Part shown: positions 35,475 through 42,718 of the stretch, in pieces | Position numbering within the stretch: position 1 is the first letter of the stretch | Layout of the letters: the number at the start of each line of letters is the position of its first letter | DNA from: Anaerolineaceae bacterium | GTDB lineage: Bacteria; Chloroflexota; Anaerolineae; Aggregatilineales; Phototrophicaceae | Length of the DNA stretch: 64,000 nucleotides | Direction: 5' to 3' | NCBI GenBank assembly: GCA_020634135.1 | Contig: JACKCG010000005.1 | Location: forward strand, 282,669-346,668 | Position numbers and translations under genes: made by a program | Notes under the pieces: generated by a model | Databases searched by the model: none | Told to the model about the DNA's origin: nothing | Seen by the model: the letters and a program-made list of their open reading frames with translations, nothing else

Positions 35475-36182
35475 GTGGAAACTCAGCTGACAGGGCGTGC
35501 TGATCTGCATATGCACACCAACTTGAGCGATGGCCTGGCGACCCCGGAGGCTTTATTGAATTATGTCTCCCGCCGTAAACATCTGGATGTCATCGCCATC
35601 ACCGATCATGATGTACTGGACGGCAGTTTATGGGCTTACGAGCAGCGCGAACTCTACCCATTCGACATCATTCCCGGAGTAGAAGTGACTGCGCGTGAAG
35701 GGCATGTGCTGGCTCTGTGGGTCACGCGGCCCATCCCAAAAGGCTTATCAGTTCGAGAGACGGTGGATGCTATTCATGCACAGAACGGCGTCGCAGTTCT
35801 GGCACATCCTGGAGAAATCATGATTGCTGGACGCCATCTCCTGCGTTACCTTCAACAGCCAGAGGTGTTATTAACCTGGGGAATAGATGCAATTGAGATA
35901 TACAACGCAGGCACAATGACACCAGGCAACAATATCCTGGCACAGCGAATTGCTCGGCATCTGCCGCTCCCACGCCTGGGAAACAGCGATGCCCACACGC
36001 TGAATGCAATAGGGCGCAGCAGGACGCGCTTCCCAGGGTATACAGCGGCTGACCTGCGAGCGGCGCTGGCGCAAGGTGTCACCAAGGTTGAGGGAAAGCG
36101 ATGGCTGATAACCGATTATTTGAGGCTCTCGCCCAGTTCAGTCCACAGGAGCTTGAGCGGGTCTTTGCGGATGAACAACTGA
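35475..36182 (+). CDS. PHP domain phosphoesterase
   Basis: The product is 235 residues. The PHP metal-binding motifs are clear: ADLHMHTNLSDG (motif I), AITDHDVLDG (motif II), IIPGVEVTAREG, VLAHPG (motif III) and LGNSDAHTLNAIG (motif IV). This resembles the YciV/RnaAM-type or histidinol-phosphatase-like hydrolases that remove 3',5' phosphates or sugar phosphates. The GTG at 35475 follows AAGGAG by seven bases. Its last 82 bases overlap the next gene in another frame, which is long for a coupled pair. The final 25 residues are beyond the PHP core. Confidence 0.88.
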   Translation: METQLTGRADLHMHTNLSDGLATPEALLNYVSRRKHLDVIAITDHDVLDGSLWAYEQRELYPFDIIPGVEVTAREGHVLALWVTRPIPKGLSVRETVDAIHAQNGVAVLAHPGEIMIAGRHLLRYLQQPEVLLTWGIDAIEIYNAGTMTPGNNILAQRIARHLPLPRLGNSDAHTLNAIGRSRTRFPGYTAADLRAALAQGVTKVEGKRWLITDYLRLSPSSVHRSLSGSLRMNN

Positions 36183-37390
36183 TTGAGTCCGCTTCGGAGC
36201 TGGCGCCTGTCCAGCGTGTGGTGATTATCGCCGAATCATTTCTGCCAAAAATTGACGGTGTTTCAAAGACCGCAGTACTGGCACTCCGTTATTTGCAACA
36301 GACCGGGCGCGATGTCCTGGTATTTGCGCCGGACCTTGCACCCCAGCAGGTTGGCCCAACCCAGGTGATCCCCCTACCCTCATTGGGAATGCCATTCGCA
36401 CCGGAGACCCGCGTGGCGCTGCCCACGTTGAGTATCAGCCACTATCTGGATGAGTTCCAACCGGATATTATTCACATGTTCAGCCCGGCGTTACTCTCTG
36501 TCAGCGGGATGCTTGCCGGACGGCGACGCCAAATTCCCATCATCGCCAATTACCAGACCGACCTTCCGGCTTATGCTGCGCATTATGGCTTCCCGCTCTT
36601 CGCCCAACCCACGCGCGAATGGCTGCGATATATCCATAATGGGTGCCATCTCACCCTGGTGCCATCCAATTACACTTTAAACCAGCTTAAGGGCTGGGGC
36701 TACCGGCGGCTGCGCCAATGGGGGCGCGGCGTTGATGGCAACGGCTTCAACCCGAATCACCGTTCAACGGAATGGCGCAAACGCCTGCTTAATGGACGTG
36801 ATCCTAATTCGCTGGTATGCGTTTATGTCGGGCGTCTGGCAAACGAAAAGCGGGTGGATCTGCTGCTGGATGTCGCCCGCACGCCCGGTGTAGCGCTGAC
36901 AATCGTCGGGGATGGTGCCCTGCGTGGCGAATTAGAGACCTTGTTCGCCGGAACAGAGACCCATTTCATGGGGTATTTATACGGCAAGGATTTGTCACGA
37001 GCATTCGCCAGCGCCGATGTCTTTACTTTCCCCGGCCCGGCAGAAACCTTTGGGCAAGTCGTGCAGGAAGCGCTGGCTTCCGGCCTCCCGGCGGTGGTGG
37101 TCAATGCCGGGGGTGTCGCAGATATTGTTGAAGACGGCAAAACAGGTTTTGTGTGTGCCGACAACCCGCAGGCATTTGGGGAGGCGGTGCGCCGCCTGCG
37201 AGATGAGCCGGATCTGCGACGCCGCATGGCTCAGAATGCACGCCAGTATGCCGAACAGCATCCCTGGAGCGTCATTATGGCCCAGCTTGAAAATTACTAT
37301 CGCCAGGCTATACTTATCAACAAACGCTTTGATCGTTTGTTCCCGCCTTCAAGCCTCGGTCTGCGTTTGCCGGGTCTGTTCAAGCCATAG
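36101..37390 (+). CDS. GT4 family glycosyltransferase
   Basis: The product is 429 residues. After a roughly 35-residue leader the GT-B fold begins with RVVIIAESFLPKIDGVSKTAV. It contains PDIIHMFSPALLSVSG, LVPSNYTLNQL, WGRGVDGNGFNP, VCVYVGRLANEKRVDLLLDV, and the donor-site motif SADVFTFPGPAETFGQVVQEALASGLPAVV with the E-x7-E pattern. This resembles PimB/MgtA-type mannosyl- or glucosyltransferases that modify glycolipids. The ATG at 36101 has GAGGG five to eight bases upstream but lies inside the PHP gene, so translation is coupled. Confidence 0.92.
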   Translation: MADNRLFEALAQFSPQELERVFADEQLIESASELAPVQRVVIIAESFLPKIDGVSKTAVLALRYLQQTGRDVLVFAPDLAPQQVGPTQVIPLPSLGMPFAPETRVALPTLSISHYLDEFQPDIIHMFSPALLSVSGMLAGRRRQIPIIANYQTDLPAYAAHYGFPLFAQPTREWLRYIHNGCHLTLVPSNYTLNQLKGWGYRRLRQWGRGVDGNGFNPNHRSTEWRKRLLNGRDPNSLVCVYVGRLANEKRVDLLLDVARTPGVALTIVGDGALRGELETLFAGTETHFMGYLYGKDLSRAFASADVFTFPGPAETFGQVVQEALASGLPAVVVNAGGVADIVEDGKTGFVCADNPQAFGEAVRRLRDEPDLRRRMAQNARQYAEQHPWSVIMAQLENYYRQAILINKRFDRLFPPSSLGLRLPGLFKP

Positions 37391-37399
37391 CAGGTGTTT

Positions 37400-37780
37400 A
37401 TGACAGATAATCCAAAAACCCTGGCGTTAATTGCCCATGACGGCAAGAAAGCGGACATGGTCGCATTTGCACTCTCCCATAAAGATGTACTGGATCGTTA
37501 CCTTCTGGTTGCGACCAACACTACCGGCCAGCTGCTTCAAGAAAAGTGTGGTCTGGAGGTACAGCGAATGCTCTCAGGCCCGCTGGGGGGTGATGCGCAG
37601 ATCGCCGCACAGGTAGCCGTGGGAGAGATTGAGGCGGTGTTTTTCTTCATTGACCCTCTGGGTAAGCATCCCCATGACCCGGATATTCAGGGGCTGCTGC
37701 GAATCTGTAACGTACATAACATACCGTTGGCGACGAACGCGGCGACGGCCAGCTTTATTATCTCAGCACAGGCGTTATAG
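37400..37780 (+). CDS. mgsA: Methylglyoxal synthase
   Basis: MgsA converts dihydroxyacetone phosphate to methylglyoxal and phosphate, a bypass of lower glycolysis under phosphate limitation. The 126-residue protein has LIAHDGKKADM, the phosphate-binding TNTTGQLL, the catalytic-Asp region SGPLGGDAQIAAQVAVGEI, and FFIDPLGKHPHDPDIQGLLRICNVHNIPLATN. All key positions of the small hexameric enzyme are present. AGGTG precedes the ATG. The start lies nine bases after the glycosyltransferase stop, so it is the last gene of that unit, closed by a strong terminator. Confidence 0.95.
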   Translation: MTDNPKTLALIAHDGKKADMVAFALSHKDVLDRYLLVATNTTGQLLQEKCGLEVQRMLSGPLGGDAQIAAQVAVGEIEAVFFFIDPLGKHPHDPDIQGLLRICNVHNIPLATNAATASFIISAQAL

Positions 37781-37806
37781 CGACGAACAGCAAATCTACT
37801 GGACAT

Positions 37807-37835
37807 AAAACAAGGGGCGCGAGGCCCCTTGTTTT
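37807..37835. terminator. Bidirectional intrinsic terminator
   Basis: AAAACAAGGGGC and GCCCCTTGTTTT form a perfect 12-base stem with a five-base loop and T-runs in both directions. It separates mgsA (plus) from the convergent cytochrome gene (minus). Confidence 0.9.
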
Positions 37836-37855
37836 CGTGTGGTTACCGGAATACG

Positions 37856-38488
37856 CTACGAGCGCAGTGTGAAGAGGTACGCAATCAGGTCTTGAATCTG
37901 CTCTTCGGTGAAAATCTGGGCATAGATTTGTGGCATCAGCATATCGGGATATCCTTCAACGACATACGCGCTGGGATTCACGATAGAGTTGTGCAGATAC
38001 TCAACGGCGCTCTCGCCCGGTACACGGGTTTCCGCCCGGGTACTGACATTAAGCAGGCCAGGTCCGATAAGCTGCACTTCCTGGTCAACATAATGGCACA
38101 GAGAGCAGGCGAAATTGACTTCGGAACGGAACTCGTTAAACAGCGCCTCGCCGTTTACCGGGTCGCCAGTCACTGCATTGGCACCCGATGCGCCCGCTGC
38201 CGGTGTCTCGGTTGGCGCGGGTGTTTCGGTTGGCACTTCAGTAGGTAAAGGTGTCTCCGTTGGTGGTACCGGTGTTTCGGTCGGCGGTACGGGAGTTTCT
38301 GTTGGCGGCAGAGGTGTATAAGTCGGTGTAGCTGTCGGCGCAATCGCCGTCAAATGCTCGGATGTAACAGCCAGAGCCGCCTGTGTCCCCTTCGCTTCCT
38401 CCGAAAATTCGGGGGTCGCAATGGTGCCACATGCAGAAACCGTCAGGGCAACAAATACAAAAATTAACAAAACTAACTTACGGGTCAT
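37856..38488 (-). CDS. Cytochrome c lipoprotein
   Basis: From the ATG at 38488 the product is 210 residues. A lipoprotein signal peptide ends at LTVSAC. A long Pro/Thr/Glu linker with repeats of PPTETPV follows (residues about 55-100). A c-type cytochrome domain is next, with one heme motif CSLCH and a likely axial Met in MLMPQIYAQIF, followed by FTEEQIQDLIAYLFTLR. It is probably an outer-face lipid-anchored electron carrier. Heme attachment needs a cytochrome c maturation system, not seen in this window. A good promoter lies 53 bases upstream. Confidence 0.9.
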   Translation of the reverse strand: MTRKLVLLIFVFVALTVSACGTIATPEFSEEAKGTQAALAVTSEHLTAIAPTATPTYTPLPPTETPVPPTETPVPPTETPLPTEVPTETPAPTETPAAGASGANAVTGDPVNGEALFNEFRSEVNFACSLCHYVDQEVQLIGPGLLNVSTRAETRVPGESAVEYLHNSIVNPSAYVVEGYPDMLMPQIYAQIFTEEQIQDLIAYLFTLRS

Positions 38489-38540
38489 AAGGGCGTGTCT
38501 CCGCAAAGGCTTTGTGAAACGGCGAACAAAACAGTGTCAC

Positions 38541-38569
38541 AGTATAACGCCGATATGAGATGCTGGCAA
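38541..38569 (-). promoter_or_regulatory. Promoter of the cytochrome c gene
   Basis: On the minus strand TTGCCA, a 17-base spacer and TATACT lie 53 bases before the ATG at 38488. It is one of the best sigma-70-type pairs in the window. Confidence 0.65.
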
Positions 38570-38610
38570 TATCGAGACAAGACAGACGATGCACCTGATC
38601 TCACCTGGGG

Positions 38611-39921
38611 CTATTTTACGAAAACCCGATAATCCCACGCCTTGAGCGTGAGTGTGCCATCACCGGGAAATGAGATTGTCTCCCCGCTGAGGTAATCGGT
38701 ATACAGTCCATGATACAGCGACTCCCTGAAGGTCACGGTCTGCACTGTGTCAGAGAAGTTGAGCACGACAAACACCTTATCCTGCGCATTCTGCCGCACG
38801 AAACTGAGCACCTTGCCCGAAACGTCATTGGGGACGTTAATCATCCTTGCGCCCCATTTCCCGTTCCAGAGGGCTGTATTTTGTTTTCGCAGTGCGATCA
38901 GCTTCTTATAAAAAGCGCCCTGCGGGTGTTCTCTCCATTCAATCGAGTCTTTCTCAAAGAACAGGAGTCGCTTCTCGTTCCCGGCTTCTTGCCCGTTATA
39001 GATAAGCGGCATCCCTTCGCCCACTACCGAAAGCACAATTGCCGCGTTCAGCCCGTCGCCGAACTGTTCAAACTCGGTGCCTTCCCAGGCGTTTTTATCG
39101 TGGTTGCTCACAAACGTCATACGGTAGGCGTCACGCGGATAGGCGCTTTCGTTCCAGGAATAATAGCCGTATAGCCCGTTTAAGTCCGCATGTCCGGTTG
39201 CAATCGCATGAAGGGTGAAATTCCATGTCCAGGCGTAAGTCATATCGAAGGCCTCCGCGTGGAGGTCTCTCGATTCCCATTCCGCGAGCATGAAAACTGG
39301 CTTGATCGCATCCAGTTCCTTGCGGGCATTGTTCCAGAAATCAGTCGGGACAAAACCGGCCACGTCGCAGCGGTAGCCATCAATATCGGCTTCTCTCACC
39401 CAGTATTTCAGGACGTCGGTCATGTACCGGCGCAGTCCTTCCTGTTCATAGTCGAGATCAATTACATCTGTCCAGGTTCGCCAGGGAGTTGGGCGAAAGT
39501 CGCCTTTCCAGTCACGCGAGTACCACTCAGGATGCTCGTCAATCAGGACGTTATCCCAGGCGGTGTGGTTCGCAACCCAATCAATGATGACATACAGCCC
39601 CAGGTCATGCGCGGCGGTCACAAAATGCTTGAGATCATTCAGCGTGCCAAACTCATGATTAACGCTGTAGTAATCTTTCACGGCATACGGGCTACCAAGC
39701 GTGCCCTTACGATTCTGGACTCCGATTTCGTGAACCGGCATCAGCCACAGAATATCTACGCCCAGTTCTTTTAATCGAGGCAGGTGAGCTTCCGCCGCCC
39801 GGAACGTGCCTTCCTCGGTAAACTGCCGGGTGTTGATCTGGTAGATAACAGCGTTTTTGCTCCATTCCGGGTGCTGCAATTTCATATATGGTGTGGGTTG
39901 GTACGGATTCGAGCCAGACAT
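38611..39921 (-). CDS. GH13 alpha-amylase family glycosidase
   Basis: The product is 436 residues with no signal peptide, so it acts on maltodextrins or similar alpha-glucans inside the cell. The TIM barrel shows GH13 regions: VIIDWVANHTAWDN (I), DGYRCDVAGF with the nucleophile Asp (II), FMLAEWESR with the acid/base Glu (III) and TFVSNHDKNAWEG with the transition-state Asp (IV). A C-terminal beta domain (VFVVLNFSDTVQTVTF) follows. The ATG at 39921 has AGAGAG eight bases upstream. Exact specificity (alpha-amylase, oligo-glucosidase or neopullulanase-like) cannot be read from the sequence. Confidence 0.92.
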   Translation of the reverse strand: MSGSNPYQPTPYMKLQHPEWSKNAVIYQINTRQFTEEGTFRAAEAHLPRLKELGVDILWLMPVHEIGVQNRKGTLGSPYAVKDYYSVNHEFGTLNDLKHFVTAAHDLGLYVIIDWVANHTAWDNVLIDEHPEWYSRDWKGDFRPTPWRTWTDVIDLDYEQEGLRRYMTDVLKYWVREADIDGYRCDVAGFVPTDFWNNARKELDAIKPVFMLAEWESRDLHAEAFDMTYAWTWNFTLHAIATGHADLNGLYGYYSWNESAYPRDAYRMTFVSNHDKNAWEGTEFEQFGDGLNAAIVLSVVGEGMPLIYNGQEAGNEKRLLFFEKDSIEWREHPQGAFYKKLIALRKQNTALWNGKWGARMINVPNDVSGKVLSFVRQNAQDKVFVVLNFSDTVQTVTFRESLYHGLYTDYLSGETISFPGDGTLTLKAWDYRVFVK

Positions 39922-40020
39922 AAATCTCTCTTTCTGATGACAAGAACCAAAAGAGTAAGGGCAGCCTAACATGACTACCCGGTATTTCGCCCTGTATAGT
40001 GGGTTTCACTCTGCGCCGGT

Positions 40021-41505
40021 CTAGAACCCGGTCGTTTCTGGGCGGCGGTAGTGAATTAGCCGCTGGAGTGCCTTTAATTCATACGGCCAGTCGTACATCT
40101 GAAAGCGGTAGCGCCAACCACTCAGCGCCCGCAGCAGACTCCGCCATTGTCCTTGCAAGCGCATATCGGTCACGGTTGGGTAATAAGCATTGATGACGGC
40201 TTCAAAATTGCGAACTCGGCGGCGCGTGGTATCGCGGAACCAGGGCGTGCTGGGGTCGCGGCGCATGGAGAATTTCGCCCATTCCGGGCTGGCCCATTGT
40301 TCCAGCGTTTCCGGGAAGCGGAACCCGAGCCGGGTGGCTTCGTCCAATAATATGCTGCCCTCCTGGGGAACAGGTGTGTAGATGTACAGCACCAGTTCAG
40401 TAGCCGGGTTGACTTTTTTGAGTTTACGGATAAACGCAATCGTCGCCTCAATATCGGCAGCGGGGTCAGGTGGGTTGCCCAGCACAAACGATAGTTCCGG
40501 CACGATACCATAGTGCTTCATGCGTTCGACCAGAGCCAGAGTCATCTCTGTGCCGGATTTACCGCCCTTGTTCATGCGCTTGAGCGTCTCGTCGTCGCCG
40601 CTTTCCGCGCCCATGAACGCCATTTTCAGGCCGCTGCGCTGCAACTTCTCCCAGGTATCATCCTGATAACTCATCAGGGTATCCACCCGGCCCAGTCCCC
40701 ACCAGCGAATGCCCTTGCCAGTGATACGCTCGGCAAACTCAGCAGTACGCTCCTCTCGCACGAAGAAATCCATGTCGTGGAATTCCAGGCCATTGATATG
40801 CCAGTTATCCTGCAAATAGGTGACGATGTTCGCTACCCGTTCGGCGCTTTCCGGCAGCCAGCGGCGATTGCTGAGGGCGACAACCGCGCAGAAGTTACAG
40901 GCAAAGGGACAACCAAAACTGGTATTATGGTTCAGCACCCGTGTCCCCAGGTAGCTGTTCCCCACGTACTGTGATACATCAATCCTTTCGTAGGGCAGCC
41001 ACGGTAAGTTATCCATTGGGACGTTCGGGGCACGGGATGTAATATTAATAGCGCCATTTTCCAGATACCCCAGGGACGGCACATCGGCCAGTGATCCCCC
41101 TTGATGGAGCGTGTCCGCCAGTTTGCGGAACGGCGCTTCTCCCTGCCCCTGGATGACCGTATCCACAAACCCACTACGGAGAATGACTTCCGCGTGCTGC
41201 GTGGGAAAGTAGCCGCCCCACAGAATATGCAAATCCGGCAGCGCCGCCTTCACCTTCTTACAGACTGGTACAGCCTGGCGCAACTGCGGGCCAGGCATGA
41301 CCGTAACCGCCAGGAGTTTCGCCCCGGTTGCCCGCGCCCGCTCAATAATATAGTCACTGGGGTCGGGCCGGATGAGGTTGCCATCTATGAATTCAACGGC
41401 ATAATCTTGAGCGACGACAGCGGCAACAGAAAGAAGCGAAAGGGGCAAGCGCTGCTTGTGTGGTGAAGTCGCTACCGGGTTGTAGAATAATATAGTCTCT
41501 GGCAT
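40021..41505 (-). CDS. B12-binding domain radical SAM protein
   Basis: The product is 494 residues. The N-terminal part looks like a cobalamin-binding Rossmann domain (VAQDYAVEFIDGNLI, LLAVTVMPGPQLRQAV, ILWGGYFPTQHAE), and the radical SAM core has CPFACNFC as its CxxxCxxC 4Fe-4S motif near residue 200. FHDMDFFVREERTAEF and GAESGDDETLKRMNKG are typical of the BchE-like class. Members catalyse cyclase, methylase or rearrangement steps in cofactor, hopanoid or lipid synthesis. The substrate is unknown. The protein needs cobalamin, which may relate to the cobalt importer at 29 kb. A consensus promoter lies 49 bases upstream. Confidence 0.9.
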   Translation of the reverse strand: MPETILFYNPVATSPHKQRLPLSLLSVAAVVAQDYAVEFIDGNLIRPDPSDYIIERARATGAKLLAVTVMPGPQLRQAVPVCKKVKAALPDLHILWGGYFPTQHAEVILRSGFVDTVIQGQGEAPFRKLADTLHQGGSLADVPSLGYLENGAINITSRAPNVPMDNLPWLPYERIDVSQYVGNSYLGTRVLNHNTSFGCPFACNFCAVVALSNRRWLPESAERVANIVTYLQDNWHINGLEFHDMDFFVREERTAEFAERITGKGIRWWGLGRVDTLMSYQDDTWEKLQRSGLKMAFMGAESGDDETLKRMNKGGKSGTEMTLALVERMKHYGIVPELSFVLGNPPDPAADIEATIAFIRKLKKVNPATELVLYIYTPVPQEGSILLDEATRLGFRFPETLEQWASPEWAKFSMRRDPSTPWFRDTTRRRVRNFEAVINAYYPTVTDMRLQGQWRSLLRALSGWRYRFQMYDWPYELKALQRLIHYRRPETTGF

Positions 41506-41553
41506 CGGCTTTTTGCGCTTTTTTTCAGATAAACATCAGGATTATTCTTTGCC

Positions 41554-41582
41554 ATTATAGCGGAATATAGGGGTACGCCAAA
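41554..41582 (-). promoter_or_regulatory. Promoter of the radical SAM gene
   Basis: On the minus strand TTTGGC, a 17-base spacer and TATAAT lie 49 bases before the ATG at 41505. CGC precedes the -10, so it is not an extended type. Confidence 0.6.
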
Positions 41583-41647
41583 ACCTGAATTATACCATCA
41601 GGCTGGCGCCCCCCTTACCTGGTCAATAGCCGAACAGCGGTCTTGTG

Positions 41648-42616
41648 CTATCGGGACAGTATGCGGGCCAGATCGTAGTAGCTCTCGCTGATTGGGCGGG
41701 GCTGAATCAGAACTTCCTCAATAGACTGTGTCGTTAAATCCTGATTACCGAGGCCAACCATCACGCCGGACTGCCCTTCACGCAGAACCTCTACGGCATG
41801 AACTCCCATGCGTGAGGCCAGCAGGCGGTCAAAAGCGCTCGGATTACCGCCGCGCTGGATGTGGCCCAGAATGGACAAGCGCACATCGAAACCCACTTCC
41901 GGGTTGTTTCGCAGTGCTGTCACCAGGTCAGTCGTCTCGTAGGAGACTCCCTCTGCAACGATGGCTATGGCGTGTGATTTGCCGCGCACATAGGCGGCTT
42001 CCAGCGCGGCCTCAATATTCTCAATTGAGACTTCGTGCTCGGGTGTGGACACGACTTCCGCACCGCCGAGAATGCTGGAGATCAGCGCAAGATAGCCGCA
42101 GCTGCGCCCCATCACTTCAATGATGAAAGCGCGGGTGTGTGAAGAGGCAGTATCGCGGATACGGTCTAAGGCCTCGATAATGGTATTCAGCGCCGTATCT
42201 ACGCCAATGCTCATGGATGTCCCCGCAATATCGTTATCAATACTGGCCGGGATACCAACCACGGGGAAGCCGAGTTTATGCAGAGCCAGCGCCCCATGCA
42301 GGCTGCCATCGCCGCCGATGACGACCAATCCTTCAATACCCCGTTCATTTAAGCGGCGCAGCCCTTTTTTCTGCCCCTGCGGAGTCTTGAATTCCAGATT
42401 GCGGGCCGTCTGCAAAATCGTACCGCCACGCTGTAAAATACCGCTGACTTCCCGGCTGCCCAAGAGTATGAAATCGCCCCCTAACAGCCCGGTGTAGCCT
42501 TGTCGGATACCATAAACTTCCAGTCCGTATTCCAACCCGGTTCGGACAACCGCCCGGATTGCTGCGTTCATTCCAGGTGAATCGCCGCCGCTTGTCATGA
42601 CTGCGATTGTTTTCAT
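41648..42616 (-). CDS. pfkA: 6-phosphofructokinase (ATP type)
   Basis: PfkA phosphorylates fructose 6-phosphate at the committing step of glycolysis. The 322-residue protein has TSGGDSPGMNAAIRAVVR, the nucleotide motif VVIGGDGSLHGA (Gly after GGD indicates ATP, not pyrophosphate), the catalytic region IPASIDNDIAGTSMSIGVDTALN, EVMGRSCGYLAL and LGHIQRGGNPSAFDR. The usual PGTIDND is PASIDND here, a mild departure at a conserved loop. The ATG at 42616 is preferred over the TTG one codon upstream. A palindrome lies within the promoter spacer, so repression or activation by a DNA-binding protein is likely. Confidence 0.95.
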   Translation of the reverse strand: MKTIAVMTSGGDSPGMNAAIRAVVRTGLEYGLEVYGIRQGYTGLLGGDFILLGSREVSGILQRGGTILQTARNLEFKTPQGQKKGLRRLNERGIEGLVVIGGDGSLHGALALHKLGFPVVGIPASIDNDIAGTSMSIGVDTALNTIIEALDRIRDTASSHTRAFIIEVMGRSCGYLALISSILGGAEVVSTPEHEVSIENIEAALEAAYVRGKSHAIAIVAEGVSYETTDLVTALRNNPEVGFDVRLSILGHIQRGGNPSAFDRLLASRMGVHAVEVLREGQSGVMVGLGNQDLTTQSIEEVLIQPRPISESYYDLARILSR

Positions 42617-42660
42617 CAAATTTGCGTCCTGTTACTTACAAGATTGGCAGACAAACATAC

Positions 42661-42690
42661 ATAATACGACCACACAATGCGTGTGGTCAA
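42661..42690 (-). promoter_or_regulatory. pfkA promoter with embedded palindrome
   Basis: On the minus strand TTGACC, an 18-base spacer and TATTAT form a good promoter 45 bases before the pfkA ATG. The spacer and -35 hold a perfect inverted repeat GACCACAC-n5-GTGTGGTC (42668-42688). The same hairpin lies 31-50 bases after the dnaE stop, so it could also stop dnaE transcription, but no T-run follows. Confidence 0.6.
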
Positions 42691-42718
42691 TCCGTGCGAT
42701 ATTGTATCAGAAAATGTG

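Noticed and set aside
39895..39925. GGATTCGAGCC, looking like a tRNA T-arm
   Set aside because: It is the N-terminal coding sequence of the GH13 gene. No acceptor or anticodon stems can be drawn around it.
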